The notes beneath the pieces were generated by a model, which saw only the letters and a program-made list of their open reading frames with translations, had not been told where the DNA came from and ran no database searches. Shown here piece by piece: positions 25,185 to 37,198 of a stretch of 64,000 nucleotides of DNA. Each line of letters opens with the position of its first letter. Position 1 is the stretch's first letter. Origin of the DNA: Salticus scenicus. Its lineage: Eukaryota > Arthropoda > Arachnida > Araneae > Salticidae. Made by a program: the position numbers and the translations under genes. The DNA is taken from NCBI GenBank assembly GCA_963930645.1, contig OZ005662.1, positions 81,601,902 to 81,665,901 on the forward strand, in the 5' to 3' direction.

Positions 25185-26315
25185 ATTACAACCAGTGTTG
25201 CAAAAAACCCACAGTTTTTGGTCAATGGGAATAAACCCGGGAATTTTGGGGAATAAACCCGGAACTTTGGGGAATATTGGGAATTTTAAAAGTAAACAAA
25301 ACCAGTTATTTTCAAAATGGAAGTTAGGGTTAATACATTGAACATACATATACATAATATTTAAAATGTCAATAAGTATTGTATAAATTAGTTTTAAATG
25401 CAGGAGCAATTTTATTTTCAGGAAATACTGCTTCTGTTCATTGCAACTATTGCATAATACTTTTTTAATATATTTCCAAAAGAGAAACAAACTGACAAAT
25501 TTATTAAAATTTCGTCTTTTTTAAAAATTATTTCTAGCAAAAAAAAAAAAAAATTAAAATTATGTGTGTTCGGTTTTAAACTTAAAAATATAGTTAAAGT
25601 AATATTACTTGATCAGAAAGGTCTTTAAAAGACTACTTAACTAAAATTATCATCTTAAATGCAATGATTTTAAGATATTTTTTTATTTCTTTTTTAAGGT
25701 TTTTCAATAAATATTCATTTTAAATGTTTCACAAACGAGTATATTCAACTCTCTTTAATCTGCAATTAAATTTTTAATGTAAACAAACAAAAATAAATAA
25801 AAATAAAATTAAGAACTACTATAACATCAGTATTTAACAAAATTAAAAACAAACAATGATAAATATTTATTTCTGCACTTAAAAAATATTTTTATTTGTA
25901 TTTTAAAAATAAATATGTATTACTTGAATATGCTCAAATTATTTACCTTCATATATGAATACGCAATTTTATTAATTTTGAAGAAATATTTTATTCTGAA
26001 ATTTATGAGAAATAGTCTTTTTATTTTAATGTCTATTTATGAAATAATAACTGGCTTTGTATCTGTTGATTACAGGGACTTGATTGTATTTCCAAATTAT
26101 TGCTGCTTAGAAAGTATTTTCTTTACTATTTAGCTATGAATGCTTTTGCTAATGAATTATCACTACAATTTCATAAATTACTCATCCAGTTCTATAAAAT
26201 GAGGTATATTATTTAATTTCTCTCTATAATGAATTTCAAATTGTTTGCTTAAGCGCAAAAGATACAAGAAATTTTCAACATTTGTCTCGCAGTCTTTATT
26301 TATAAGTTATAGCAA

Positions 26316-26353
<38 letters not shown>

Positions 26354-27188
26354 CAATGGCTTAAAAGCTTTTTGGTACCTACGTTTTATGTGGTCAACCA
26401 ATAATTTCTCAAAAATATTATAAATTTACACCTACATAATCTTAAGGTATTTCACAATGTTTTAATTTGATTGACAAATTAATACGCAAAAAAGCAACTT
26501 TTTTATATTCAACTTAATGAAAAGGTACTCTGAAAAAATGTTATTCACAATTGATTAATTATAATACAAATACAAGGTAAACATGTAAAATGCAGCCAAA
26601 ATTTTTTGATTTTGTTACTTAAAAAAAAATAAATAAATAAAAGAAGAAAAAAATAAAAATGAATGTTTTTGCTGTTAATGCCCAAAATCTAACAGATAAA
26701 TTCATCTAGGGATGAAATCCAAGTTAACAATGGATGCCCCATCACACTTTTTGACAACTTCTGTTGGCGCAATCCCTGCCAGCTTGTAGGAGTGATTAAC
26801 TTTCCAAGATGATGGCTGTTGTTGATTCTAACAATTGCTTTCACCTCACAAATTACATAATAAAAAAAAAAAAAAAACATTAATAAACGCCTTTTTTAAA
26901 TCTAAGTCACACCAACAAGCTAAAGAGGATCACACCAACAAAAGTCGCATCCAATATAAAAAGAAAAAGTACTAACTTTTTCTTTTGTCAGGAGTACCTG
27001 GTACTGGGATGAAACCCGTCTGGTGTTACCCTAACATGCTAAATCTAAATACACACTTATATCTATTTCCGTGAGTATTTTTTGTCAGTGGTATTATTGA
27101 AACTAAAGATAACAAAAGAAAGGGGAAAAAAAAAAAAAAAAACCTCAGCTTTTCAACAACCAGTCAGAGAACCGCTGAAAAATCATTA

Positions 27189-27340
27189 ACCGTAAAATCC
27201 CGAAAGTAACCCCCCTTTTTTTGAAAAGCAAAACGGATAAATTTCAGGTGAGGGGGTTATAATCAAGATTCTTTAAAAAAATGAAGAAAAGGGAGGGGAG
27301 GTTATATTCGATGGAGGGGGTGCTTTCGGGATTTTACGGT
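27189..27340. mobile_element. Small MITE inside hAT
   Basis: Ends ACCGTAAAATCCCGAAAGTA and GCTTTCGGGATTTTACGGT are inverted repeats around a C/G-rich interior. A second, left-truncated copy ends at about 27680 with TACTTTCGGGATTTTACGG. The target duplication is unclear. Confidence 0.65.
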
Positions 27341-27559
27341 ACTTACTTAAAAGGAAATATTAAAGGTAATTTCTAACATTAAAGGTTAAAAAAACCGTGT
27401 AATGATTCCATTGATAGCATGCATCCGACACTTTATGAAAAATTAGTTAAATTAGAAATAATATATAAATATTGAAACTTAATTGAATGACAAACTTAAC
27501 TTGCAATGCTGACGTACAGTAAGTGCGCCCGAAGATTGGATGTAGCTTTGGTGGATGGA

Positions 27560-27680
27560 GAAAAAAAAAGGGGGGGGGGGCTACTTTCAGGATAATGAAG
27601 ACATTTCACTTTCAGCGAGAAAAGTGAGGGGGGATTATATTCGATGGGGGGGGGGGGGGTTACTTTCGGGATTTTACGGA
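27560..27680. repeat. Truncated second copy of the small MITE
   Basis: It repeats the TTATATTCGATGG and TACTTTCGGGATTTTACGG parts of 27189-27340, with long G-runs at 27573-27582 and 27646-27659. The left end is not recognisable. The frame at 27496-27687 is an artefact of these runs. Confidence 0.5.
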
Positions 27681-28660
27681 ATGTCAATGTGTGATTTATT
27701 ATGACAAGTAATAACTATGATTCCAGTGATTGAAAAGTATCATGAAATAAAACTTATTTACACTATGGCAGTCGAATGGGCTCGAGAATATAATAAGATA
27801 ATTAGGAAAATCCTTACATCAGATATGACACTTAAGATGTAAATTCTAGTCATAAAAATACAAAAGTTCGTTGCAAAATATGCCTAACAACTGTTCGATG
27901 TCAAGTTACAAGAAAACATGTTTAATAACAAAGGGCATTAAAATTTAAGATAATAATTTGCAAGTACATGTTTTAGATTTGTCTCCAAATAGTTACTCTT
28001 AGTTGTATTAAGAAAGCTTTAATGAAAAAATTTTCATAACACGGCACTTCTCATTCCATAATCTTGCAGAAATTATGAAACTTTATAAGATTATTTAATC
28101 ATGTTGTAAGTAATTTATTTACTTAATTTCAATTTATAAAAACTAATAAAATAATGTCACTTTATTTATTATATCAAAATGTAATTTTTCTTTTTTATCG
28201 TTTAAACACAATTTTTCAATGCCCTTTTTAGCTGTGGCTGTTGTAGCTACAAGTACTTTTCATATCTAGAGTAAAAACTAAAAAAGCAATACATTTGAAT
28301 GAGCGAAAGAATTAGGCATACTTTTACAATATTTAAACATTTGGAAAGTAATTGAATAAATACATACCTACCTGTTATAGAATTCGACGTGAAAATTGTA
28401 GATAAGTGACATCTAATGCTGATAATTGTTAATATCAGCATTTCTCATGCAGCTGCTAAATGACTTTATTTAACATGCAAATTTTAAACCTAGGTTGCTT
28501 TTTATTGTTATAAGTTACAATTGAAATTTTATCTAAATTGAAAAAATTGGTGTTCTACTTTTAGCTGTAATGTTCATTAACAATTAGCATTAGAATAAAT
28601 TTTACATACAAAAATACAACTGTGTTATTTTTATTACACACAAAAGTATACAATTTTTTT

Positions 28661-30547
28661 TTAATCACTTTCCATATCAGTACAATCATTTGACGACAAT
28701 GACTTTGATTTTAAAATTAGGTTTGTTCGTACTGATACAAGTTTCGACACCCTTTCATTATTTAATCGATTTCGTTTTAAACTGTGAGTTTGGGAAAATG
28801 CTGAAAAAATTCTTTCGCATGCTGCTGAAGAGGGGGGAATGTTGAACAATCGTAAGGCAACAGAGCATAAGCTCTGGTCTTTAAAAAACCCTTTCCACCA
28901 TACAAGTGGTGAAATTAATTTAGCTGATTCCCACACATATTTATTACTGTATGCAGATTCATGCGATTTATACTGTGCAAAGTCTGCTAAGATACTTGCA
29001 GTTGCTTCACCAGAAGGAAAATGTGAAAGAAAATCTATTCCTGATCTGAAATCTTCATCAGCTAAATCTTTTTCTATATAACGTGGGTCTAATAAATATG
29101 TAGCATAATATAAAACATAGCACAGCGAGTTTCTACGAGAGTTTTCACTGCTTCTTCCTCTTCTGTCTGCAATGGAGTCAAAACAAGGGAACCCAAAGAT
29201 TCCTTTAAGGAAAAAAAGACATCAGGAACATCAGACAAAGTAGCAGAATCAGATACGATTCTTTTAATTCCACAACGTATAGGATTCAGCATATTGACAA
29301 AACTATGAATACTCATCCAGAAAATATCATTATCCAGAACTAGTTGCCTGATTTTCTTTTCAACATTTAAATCCTCAATCAACACAGCCTCTTGTAAGGA
29401 TTCTTTGCCATTCAAGAGACTTTCAAACATAATCAAACTGCTACACCACCTTGTGTCTCCGGGAAGTTTTAAAGTAGATGCAGCTGACCCTCTCTTTAAC
29501 TTTTGCTTTGAAGTAAATACCGATAACAGTGCCTGTTTATTTCTCACATACTTTACCACTTCCTTCGCATTTGAGAAGATCATTTGAAAAGTTTTAATTT
29601 TATAGATGTCACTTAATAATAAATTTAATCCATGAGCTGCACAACCGATTGGAAAAATATGTGCATATTCTGCTTGAACTAACTGCCATGCTGCTTTCAT
29701 ATTACTTGCATTATCAGTTACTATGGCTGTAACTTTTTGCGCACCAATCTCTTCAATGACCTTTATCAGTTCTTGGCTAATATATTGTGCAGTATGTCGA
29801 TTTTCTTTCCCTTCCAAAGATTTGTAAAATATTGGTGAAGGCGTAGTTACAATATAGCTCACTATGCCTTCATTACGTAAGGTTACTCCAGCTATCTGTA
29901 ACTACAGTAACAAAATCCGCTTTACTAATTTGTTCATTTACAAAATGAATCACCTCCTCATACAGATTATCTAACAGCCTATTACTTAGATCATGTCGAG
30001 AAGGAACTTTATATGATGGCCTGATTAACTGAAAAAATTGCTGCCAATAGCTATTATCAGTTATTGACAAAGGCATGTTGGATGAATAAATAGCTTTAGC
30101 GAAAGCAGAGTCCAGTTTTTCAGCCTCACTTTTAGACATTGAATCAAAATACGATCTTAAAGATGGTTTCTTTAACTGGTGTGCTTTAGAACAGCTTGCA
30201 ACAGAGGCAGGATTAGGAACATTGTCTGAAACTAGAAGAGTAGAGGAGGAATCATCGGCTGCAAAAGATTCTGAAGAGTCTTGATCAATTGATATACTTT
30301 TAGACATGGTTGAATCAATTATCAGTTCTTGAGAACCAACGATAACCTCATCATCTGTATTTGAAAACACAGGTACAGATACAACAATAGTTTTTCGTTT
30401 ACAGACATCTAGATGTTTGGCCATTTTGGTGGCATTAGGTACCATGTATACTTTCTCACAGTATTTGCACTTAGCAGTTCTTTTATTTTTATCAGTTCTT
30501 TTATACTCAATAAAATGTTCCCACACATTTGATATGGGTCTAACCAT
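28661..30547 (-). pseudogene. hAT-family transposase with BED finger, two frameshifts
   Basis: Three frame segments make one protein. Segment 1 (30547-29873) starts MVRPISNVWEHF and has a BED zinc finger (C27, C30, H45, C49). It ends just after VTDSWSN, which holds the first catalytic Asp. Segment 2 (29862-29089) has the second Asp in VTDNASNMK and the CAAHGLNL motif. Near 29110 the frame shifts again; YLLDPRY follows, and segment 3 runs to 28661 with LVWWKGF and the catalytic Glu in CERIFSAF (near 28816), which forms the hAT dimerisation region. The apparent D, D and E are all present. I chose ATG at 30547 because it sits directly before the BED domain. Two one-base indels break the gene; otherwise it is well preserved. 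Confidence 0.92.
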
Positions 30548-30979
30548 CTTAAATAAATAGAAGGTTGCACAAATAGATAGCAAAAACACAAAATAAAAAT
30601 CGTATTCGAAATTCCTCCAAAACACTCTAAATTGTACTCGAAATTAGATATTAAACCAAGTTCCAAGTTAGCGGTAGCGCGCGTTTACAAATACATACGG
30701 GAAAGAAGAGTTGAGTTGTTTTCTACAGTTACAGTTAAAAATGCTAAATAGGAAATCATTAAAAATAATAAAAATGCAAAAAATGTGTCCATGCAAGAAA
30801 TTATTTCAAAACTCCCAGAAATTTTTTTAATTCCCGGGAATTTTCAAAACTCCCTTCCCAAAAAACCCGGTTTATTTCCGGGGAAGAAACGGGTTTTTTC
30901 CAGCCTTTGCAACACTAATTACAACTATGTACATATTTTTATGTAATTATTTAATGAAAAAAATGGACGTTAAAATTAA

Positions 30980-31271
30980 CCCTTATCGCTCGTATGTTTA
31001 TTCTGAAGGGACATTAGAACATCGAGCCACTCCTTAAGGTGTTCCACTGCAAATGAAATATTATTTTTCTAAAACGTGTAACTATAGGCTACCTTTCGGC
31101 TACCGGAAAATTTTAACAAAAAGATTTATTTTATTTAATGACGAAGTAAAATAAAACAAATTATTACAATTTTTCGGTAGTCAAAAGGTAGTAAGTTTGA
31201 AACTATACGTGTGACGTTTTAAAGGAACGTCAAAAGGCGCGTCTTACGGAAAATATGCAGAGCGCAAAGGG
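30980..31271. mobile_element. piggyBac-like MITE D, with nested MITE N
   Basis: TTAA at 30976-30979 and 31272-31275, with ends CCCTTATCGCTCG and GAGCGCAAAGGG. A MITE N copy lies at about 31088-31193, with CTACCTTTCGGCTACCGGAA at one end and CGGTAGTCAAAAGGTAG at the other. Confidence 0.8.
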
Positions 31272-31339
31272 TTAAAAATTTAAAACCACACCCACATTTG
31301 TTTAATATCCCACAAAACACCCGGTTCTTAAAGTGTTAA

Positions 31340-31632
31340 CACTTTCATGACATCATGCTTTTGTCTTTGTGACAGTAAGATCCGCCTGTGGACGTTATTT
31401 TCCAAAATTACAATATTTTTGTGTATTTACATTTATATTACAAATGGATACACTTTATAATTATATTCTTCCTTATCAAATTATTTGTATCCATAGTATA
31501 TTTTATTGTAAAAATATGGATATTGGGAAAATTCTTAAAAAATATATAACACACAAATTGCGAAAGAAACGCCCACTGGCAGAGTTACAGATTTTCAAAT
31601 GACGTTAATCTACGTCAGCGGTCCTGAAAGTG
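31340..31632. mobile_element. piggyBac-like MITE C, copy 2
   Basis: TTAA at 31336-31339 and 31633-31636, with ends CACTTTCATGACATC and GTCCTGAAAGTG. The interior matches copy 1 (ACAGTAAGATCCGCCTGTGG and the CAGAGTTACAGATTTTCAAA block). The frame at 31369-31602 runs through it and is not a gene. Confidence 0.8.
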
Positions 31633-31799
31633 TTAAGATAACATTTGCAAATATAGGTTCCTACACAATTCTAAATCCTTACGATGTGTTCTATTTCATC
31701 TTACAGTTTGTCGCTATAATTTTTGAACATCCTGTATAGTGCAACTGGTTTGTGTTTAGAGACACACTAAAGAACGCGGTTTATTGGAGGTATATCTAC

Positions 31800-32303
31800 A
31801 AATACCTGCCATCCGTCTCATTAACACTTTCACGGCCACTGGCGTAGATTCACGTCATTTGAAAATCTGTAACTCCACCAGTGTGTGTTTCTTTCACAAT
31901 TTGCCAGCTATTTATGTCTTTAGAATATACTTATTATTCATATTTATATAAACAATGTATTATGGTTACAAATAACTTTAATTAGAAAGGGTATAATTAT
32001 AATATTATATCCATTTGTAATAGAAATGTGAATACAGAAAATGTTTTCTCAAATATTATAAATTGGGAGAATAAGGCCCACAGACGGATATTACTGTCAG
32101 ACAGACAAAATGCAGTCGCGAAAGTGCTAATAAGCGTAAAACTGTTAACGTCCCTTTTTCCAAACCACTTTATTTTTAGAGTAATTCTTTACAATTGTCG
32201 TTACCATTAAAAAAGAATAAAATTACTTTAAAAAGTGACTGGTGTGTAAAAAAAGGCGGTTACTAAAATTTTACACTACATAATGAGATGGTTGGCAGGT
32301 ATG
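31800..32303. mobile_element. MITE A, copy 3, hosting MITE C
   Basis: Ends ATACCTGCCATCCGTCTCA and GAGATGGTTGGCAGGTATG. A complete MITE C is inserted at a TTAA at 31821-31824, so the left arm of A is only about 21 bp before the interruption. Confidence 0.75.
31825..32126. mobile_element. piggyBac-like MITE C, copy 3 (nested in A)
   Basis: Ends CACTTTCACGGCCAC and GCAGTCGCGAAAGTG. The left target is TTAA; the right target has mutated to CTAA. Confidence 0.8.
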
Positions 32304-33520
32304 TCTACAATATTTATTTTAAATTCTCTACACTCCAGATCACTCTCTGGCACAGATTTTACAGTACTATTTTTTTTACAGCAATGAGATTTAATAATAA
32401 AATATATATATATATATATATATTGCGATTAAATACCGGTGAGAAAGCTTCGTCAGAGTGCAACACCTGACTGCATGAAATGTAAGTAAATGATACCAGT
32501 GTTCGCCGCATTCCCAAAAGACGTGTTAGAATAAGGGTTTAATAACATTATGGATTCGAAACTACCCACGCTAGGTTTCCTAGAACCATATAATCTAGCT
32601 CGAGCAGATTAAAACCATAGGTGTTGTTTCTACATGTCTTTTCAAGGATGGCAAACACTGGTGTATAATTTTTGGTGACGACAACTAGTATCATTCAGTG
32701 AAATAAATTGAACTCTTTATTGTCCGAACGCGGTATTTTCTATAGAATTTTACGAAGTTACCATTAATGATTGTTGTTCAGGGATATACAAAATTAGTAA
32801 AATATAATTTTGTGTAATATGATATTATTTTTAGTTTATTTTTAAACATTGATATATTGCAAATTTTCACATTTACGGGAATGTTATATCTCAGCTTCTA
32901 TAAAGTATAACTGCACCAAATTTGATATATGAATTGGCGGTTTACATAGGTAGCATGATTCCTTATTGCACCAGTAAACAAAGGGGGGGGGGGTAATAGA
33001 AGAGCACATAAAGGGCATGTAAATGTATAGCAACCCTGTCCTATCTCAAACCATTTTCAAGCTACTGGGAATAGAATGAAAAAACTAAAAATCTTAAAAT
33101 AACCCCTATTTTTGAAATTTCTCAACATGTTATACAAAAATAAAGCACACATTTCGAAAGAGCAGAAAAAAAAAAAAAAAAAAAAAAAAAAACGACAGCA
33201 GTTGTCTTAGAATATCTAGATTAAATGAAGAATTATAAACAATGAAACTGTGAAAAGATACAAAAGAAATATCTGTTCAAATGTTTAATCAGCAAATCCG
33301 CATAAAAAATGTTCTAGCTACAATTGGTATTAATTACTAGATATTGGCCTATTCCAACAGATTTCAAATAAGTATACTATGAACCATGTTTGCTGATTAC
33401 CCCAGGGTAATTTAACTCTTGCATTTTCTCTCTCTTAAAGAGAGAGAAAGAAAGAAAGAGAAAAAAAAGAAAGATGGTCTGTTTCTTCTTCTTCTTCTTT
33501 TTTTTTTTTTTTTTTTTTTT
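32304..33520. other. Gene-poor stretch with family J copy
   Basis: An AT microsatellite lies at about 32400-32423 and a G-run at 32983-32992. 32890-33235 is an inverted, diverged copy of 36190-36560 (shared ATATCTAGATT/AATCTAGATATTCTAA and GCTCTTTC blocks). An A-run lies at about 33170-33192, and GA- and CTT-rich tracts at about 33438-33522. Confidence 0.45.
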
Positions 33521-34230
33521 TTAATTATGGAGAGTTTAAAGTCTCCGCCCTTTCTTCAGGACAGTTCAGCATACTTGCGAACCATCTCATTAATTATCGT
33601 ACAATTGTTAACGCCCCCTGATAAAACGCCCCTTTTCTCACGCAACTATATTTTTAGAGTTATTCTCTCGAAATGGTGTTACGATTATATAAGACTAAAA
33701 TTACTCTAAAAAAATATTGGTATGAAAAGAAAGGCTGGTACTAAAAAATTCTACGGTTCATAATGAGATGGATAGCAAGTATGAGTTCAGAGATTAGCAA
33801 TTTTAGCTTTTATTGCTGCCACTATTTTTATCCAATAATATCTGTCCTATTTAATCACTGAAAGTATCAGTGAAAATTCGAGTTTCACAATAGTGGCGGA
33901 AATTTTTTATCGACGAAAGTGTCCCGAGGAAAGGACGAAGACTTCGAGCTGTAGTTATAAGCCCCATTTCTCTCTCTCTCTCTGTCCCTTTCTCCTTTTT
34001 TAATTTTGCACAGAGTTTCAAGGCCTGTTTTCAGGACAGTTCAGAGATAAGCAATTTCAGCTTTTATTGTTGCCACTAAATTTATGCAATAACCTCTATC
34101 CTATTTAATCATTGAAAGTATCAGTGAAAATTCGTGTATAAAAATAATGGTATCAAAAATGGCAGAAATTTTTTATCGACGAAAGTGTCCTGAAGAAAGG
34201 GTGAAGACTTCGATCGGTAGCTATATACCA
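33521..34230. repeat. Two tandem copies of palindromic repeat M
   Basis: Copy 1 (about 33538-33955, including MITE A at 33570-33783) and copy 2 (about 34018-34215) are direct repeats. Each has inverted ends built on CCCTTTCTTCAGGACA / TGTCC-GA-GAAAGG. Copy 2 gives the empty site for the MITE A insertion. Confidence 0.75.
33570..33783. mobile_element. MITE A, copy 4
   Basis: Ends CATACTTGCGAACCATCTC and GAGATGGATAGCAAGTATG. AGTTCAG is repeated exactly on both sides. The undisturbed site GGACAGTTCAGAGAT in repeat M copy 2 (about 34044) proves a 7-bp target duplication here. Confidence 0.9.
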
Positions 34231-34386
34231 TTCATTTCATTTTCTGAAAAAAGAAGACTCTACCCATAGCAGGGGTGTTTGAGTTCTGGGATTTTTATAT
34301 AATTTTTCTCAAGTAAATAGGAATTGTAATTTTGGTTATGGTTAATTTTACTGAACTTTACTAAAAAAGTATGAGTAATATCACTG

Positions 34387-34597
34387 CATACTTGCCAACC
34401 ATCTCATTATGAACCATACAATTTTTAGTACCGCCTTTCTTTACACACTAATAATATTTTAGAGTAATTTTAGTCTTTTTAATCGTAAAAACATTTGGAG
34501 AGAATTACTCTAAAAACATAGTGGTGTGAAAAAAATGGCGTTTTTCCAGGGGGCGTTAACAATTGTACGGTTACTAATGAGATGGTTGGCAAGTATG
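34387..34597. mobile_element. MITE A, copy 5
   Basis: Ends CATACTTGCCAACCATCTC and the exact complement, with flanks TCACTG and TCTCTG. The core motif AGAGTAATTTT / GAGAATTACTCTAAAAA is intact. Confidence 0.85.
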
Positions 34598-34647
34598 TCT
34601 CTGTTAAAAAACTCTGGTTGCAAAATCGGGAACACAAACACAACAGC

Positions 34648-35156
34648 CATAGCTACTGACATTTTCATTTATTTCGAGTATTTTTAGCTCCTATTTTACT
34701 ACAAACTTTTTATTTTTTTATTTTATTATTTTTTTTTTTTTAATATACAACTTCGATAAAATAAGAAAAGATTACTCTTAACACTTTCGCGACCTCTGAC
34801 GTAGTTTCACATCATTCGAAAATCTGTAACTCCGCCAGTGGGCGTTTCTTTCGAAATTTGTGTGTTATTTATTTATTAAGAACACACAAATATTCATATT
34901 TTTATAATCCAATATACTATGGACCCAAATATTTTGATTAAAAAAAATAAAATCGGATTGTATATCCATTTGTAACATAAGTTTAAACACAGAAAATATT
35001 GATCTGAAATATGGTAACTTGGAAGAACAACGCCCTCAGGTGGACTTTAGTGTCAAAAAGACAAAAGCAGGCGGTCGCTGAAGTGTTAAAAAATAAGTTG
35101 TATGAAATAAGGGCGGGGTTAAAATTACTCCAGGGAAAATTAAAATAGTTGCAGTT
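34648..35156. mobile_element. MITE B, copy 4, hosting MITE C
   Basis: The left arm (CATAGCTACTGACATTTTCA, then TTATTTCGAGTATTTTTAGC) and right arm (AATAAGTTGTATGAAATAAG, ending GTTGCAG) are separated by a MITE C at the TTAA following ATTACTC. The left arm also contains a T-run. Confidence 0.75.
34782..35085. mobile_element. piggyBac-like MITE C, copy 4 (nested in B)
   Basis: TTAA at 34778-34781 and 35086-35089, with ends CACTTTCGCGACCTC and GGTCGCTGAAGTG. Confidence 0.85.
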
Positions 35157-35351
35157 GCACTCCTACCTCCATGTTTTAAAATTCGCCTTAAAAACTCCCA
35201 TAAGTTTTAATTTTTGAATATACTTAAAATCATTAATTAACTTTTTATTCATTCAAAGACAAAAATTTAATCTTATCTGTATCGTAATATTACTATAATG
35301 TATTCATTTGTACTTAGTGTGTTGCTTGGCTTTTACTACGTTTTAAAAATT

Positions 35352-35449
<98 letters not shown>

Positions 35450-37047
35450 TGTTGTAATTAAACGAAGGTAGAGTTTTAGTTTCAAAATGCCTAACACGCC
35501 CATGTAAATGTTTTTTTTTTTTTTTTTTACAATGGGATGCAAAAACATACTATGTATATATATATATAGTAGCAATCAGACATAAATCATGTCTCAGATT
35601 ACAGTTTGTATGTATAAGAAAGCTTGCACCCGCATTTTTGTTTCCATTGCTTGCTTTATAAAAAAATAACGCATTTTTTTACGGATGTTTTGCATATTTT
35701 AAATGGTGTTTTGTTACAGTAGTTTCTGTATTGAAAATAACTGTAATTACTGATTCTGTGCAGTTGTTTAATCACAGTAATACTCTTCCTATTTTTAATT
35801 ACAGAAGATTCTGCATTAACCACTTATTTTTTTTTTTTTTTTTTAATTCAAAACTTGAATGAGTGCATACCATAATATTATGATACAGATAAATATAAAT
35901 TATTGTCTATGTAATTAATAAACTTAACAATAATGCATATAAATAGGATCAAAACTGAACTTCTAATGGGAATTGTTAGAGGAGTTTGGAAGGAGTTCAG
36001 CAGTCTTGTTTTTTAAAATCATGAATTCGAATGGTTTATAATAGACAAACAATTAAATTTCTACGGCAGTCGTGTCAATTGATATGGTTCGTTGTAAGCT
36101 TATTCGAAAAATAGTGGGATGGGCCAATTTTTAGTAAATTTTACTAAATATGGCATAGAAAGATTTTTGCAGAATTGTCGACTAAATTTTTGGACTGATG
36201 TCAGTTTTGTATTTTTTTCAGTATTTCAGAGATTGTAGCTCGGCATTAAATCTAGATATTCTAACAGCAGTTGAAACTTCGTGTGGCTTTTCTCTGCTCT
36301 TTCTAAATATTTGCTTGATTTTTGTGTAGTAAGTATAGAAATTTCCGCAATGAAGTGTATTGTAAAATTTTTAGATTTTTTTTTTTATTCTGTTTGCAAT
36401 AACTTGAAAAATGTTTGAAAAAAGGAGAGCAATATATATTTTTTTTTTATGCCCCATAAGAGCTTATCTATTACCCACCCTCTGGTTATCAATGCAATAA
36501 GGGATAACCCTGAGTATAAAATTTCTGTTATAACTTTAATTTTATTTTAATTCAAACCACTACGCATTTGTGGTACTTTCTTTTATATATTATATTCTAA
36601 ATCATCACATTGATTTCTTTCTATCAAACTTATATTTGTTTATGCAAACGGATGAACGCTCTTTCAGCAGATCTCCGTGAGAGTTGATTCGTATGAGTGA
36701 CGCGGTGTGAAGGTAGGAACTAACTTTAAACGTAAATTTAAAAGTACCGCAAAAATATCTTCTGACTAGAACAAAAACATGGGTTAAGAGAGCAGATGAA
36801 TTCCTGTGGGGGGTATGTCCTTTTTTGAAATAAAAATTGTCGATCAAATGTCGTATATATATTTTTTATTATTATAAATTACTTTGAATACCTGACAATT
36901 AAAGCAAAATTTTCAGACTTGAGCTATTTTTTTTTTTTTTACTCTATCACGCAATAGAAATTTTATGTTTGGGAAATATTTTCATTTTGCTACTCATAAC
37001 ATTTTGGCCTCCAGGCGTGAGTCCGAGACTGTCACTAATAGAACAGC
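35157..37047. other. Gene-poor stretch with microsatellite and family J copy
   Basis: An (AT)n tract at about 35356-35412 runs directly into an (AG)n tract at 35413-35447. 36190-36560 matches 32890-33235 in inverse orientation. No gene; the frame at 35336-35575 is the microsatellite. Confidence 0.5.
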
Positions 37048-37053
37048 TCATTG

Positions 37054-37192
37054 CAGGGATGGAACACGGGCGCAGTATTCATACCGGAATCTGTTGAAGA
37101 AATTTATCTACCTATAATATCGTTGATTTAAGAGGTAGAAAATTTTCTTACATTGATAGTGGTATGAATTCTGCGCCCGTGTTCCATCCCTG
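37054..37192. mobile_element. MITE F, copy 2
   Basis: 139 bp, ends CAGGGATGGAACACGGGCGC and complement, with perfect 6-bp flanks TCATTG (37048-37053 and 37193-37198). Confidence 0.9.
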
Positions 37193-37198
37193 TCATTG

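Larger units (their letters stand above)
25290..28660. other. Long non-coding 3' part of the hAT element
   Basis: No domain is recognised in any frame. It holds a T-run of about 33 bases near 26318-26350, other A-runs, and a MITE pair near 27189-27680. It may be captured host DNA or old nested insertions. Confidence 0.4.
25193..30917 (-). mobile_element. hAT transposon, 5.7 kb, structurally complete
   Basis: The left end CAGTGTTGCAAAAAACCC and right end GGGTTTTTTCC...TTGCAACACTA are inverted repeats. ATTACAAC is perfectly repeated at 25185-25192 and 30918-30925, the 8-bp duplication expected of hAT. Subterminal GGGAATAAACCCGG-type repeats occur several times at both ends. The transposase lies on the minus strand near the right end. 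About 3.4 kb between its stop and the left end has no recognised gene, which is long for a hAT element. Confidence 0.93.
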
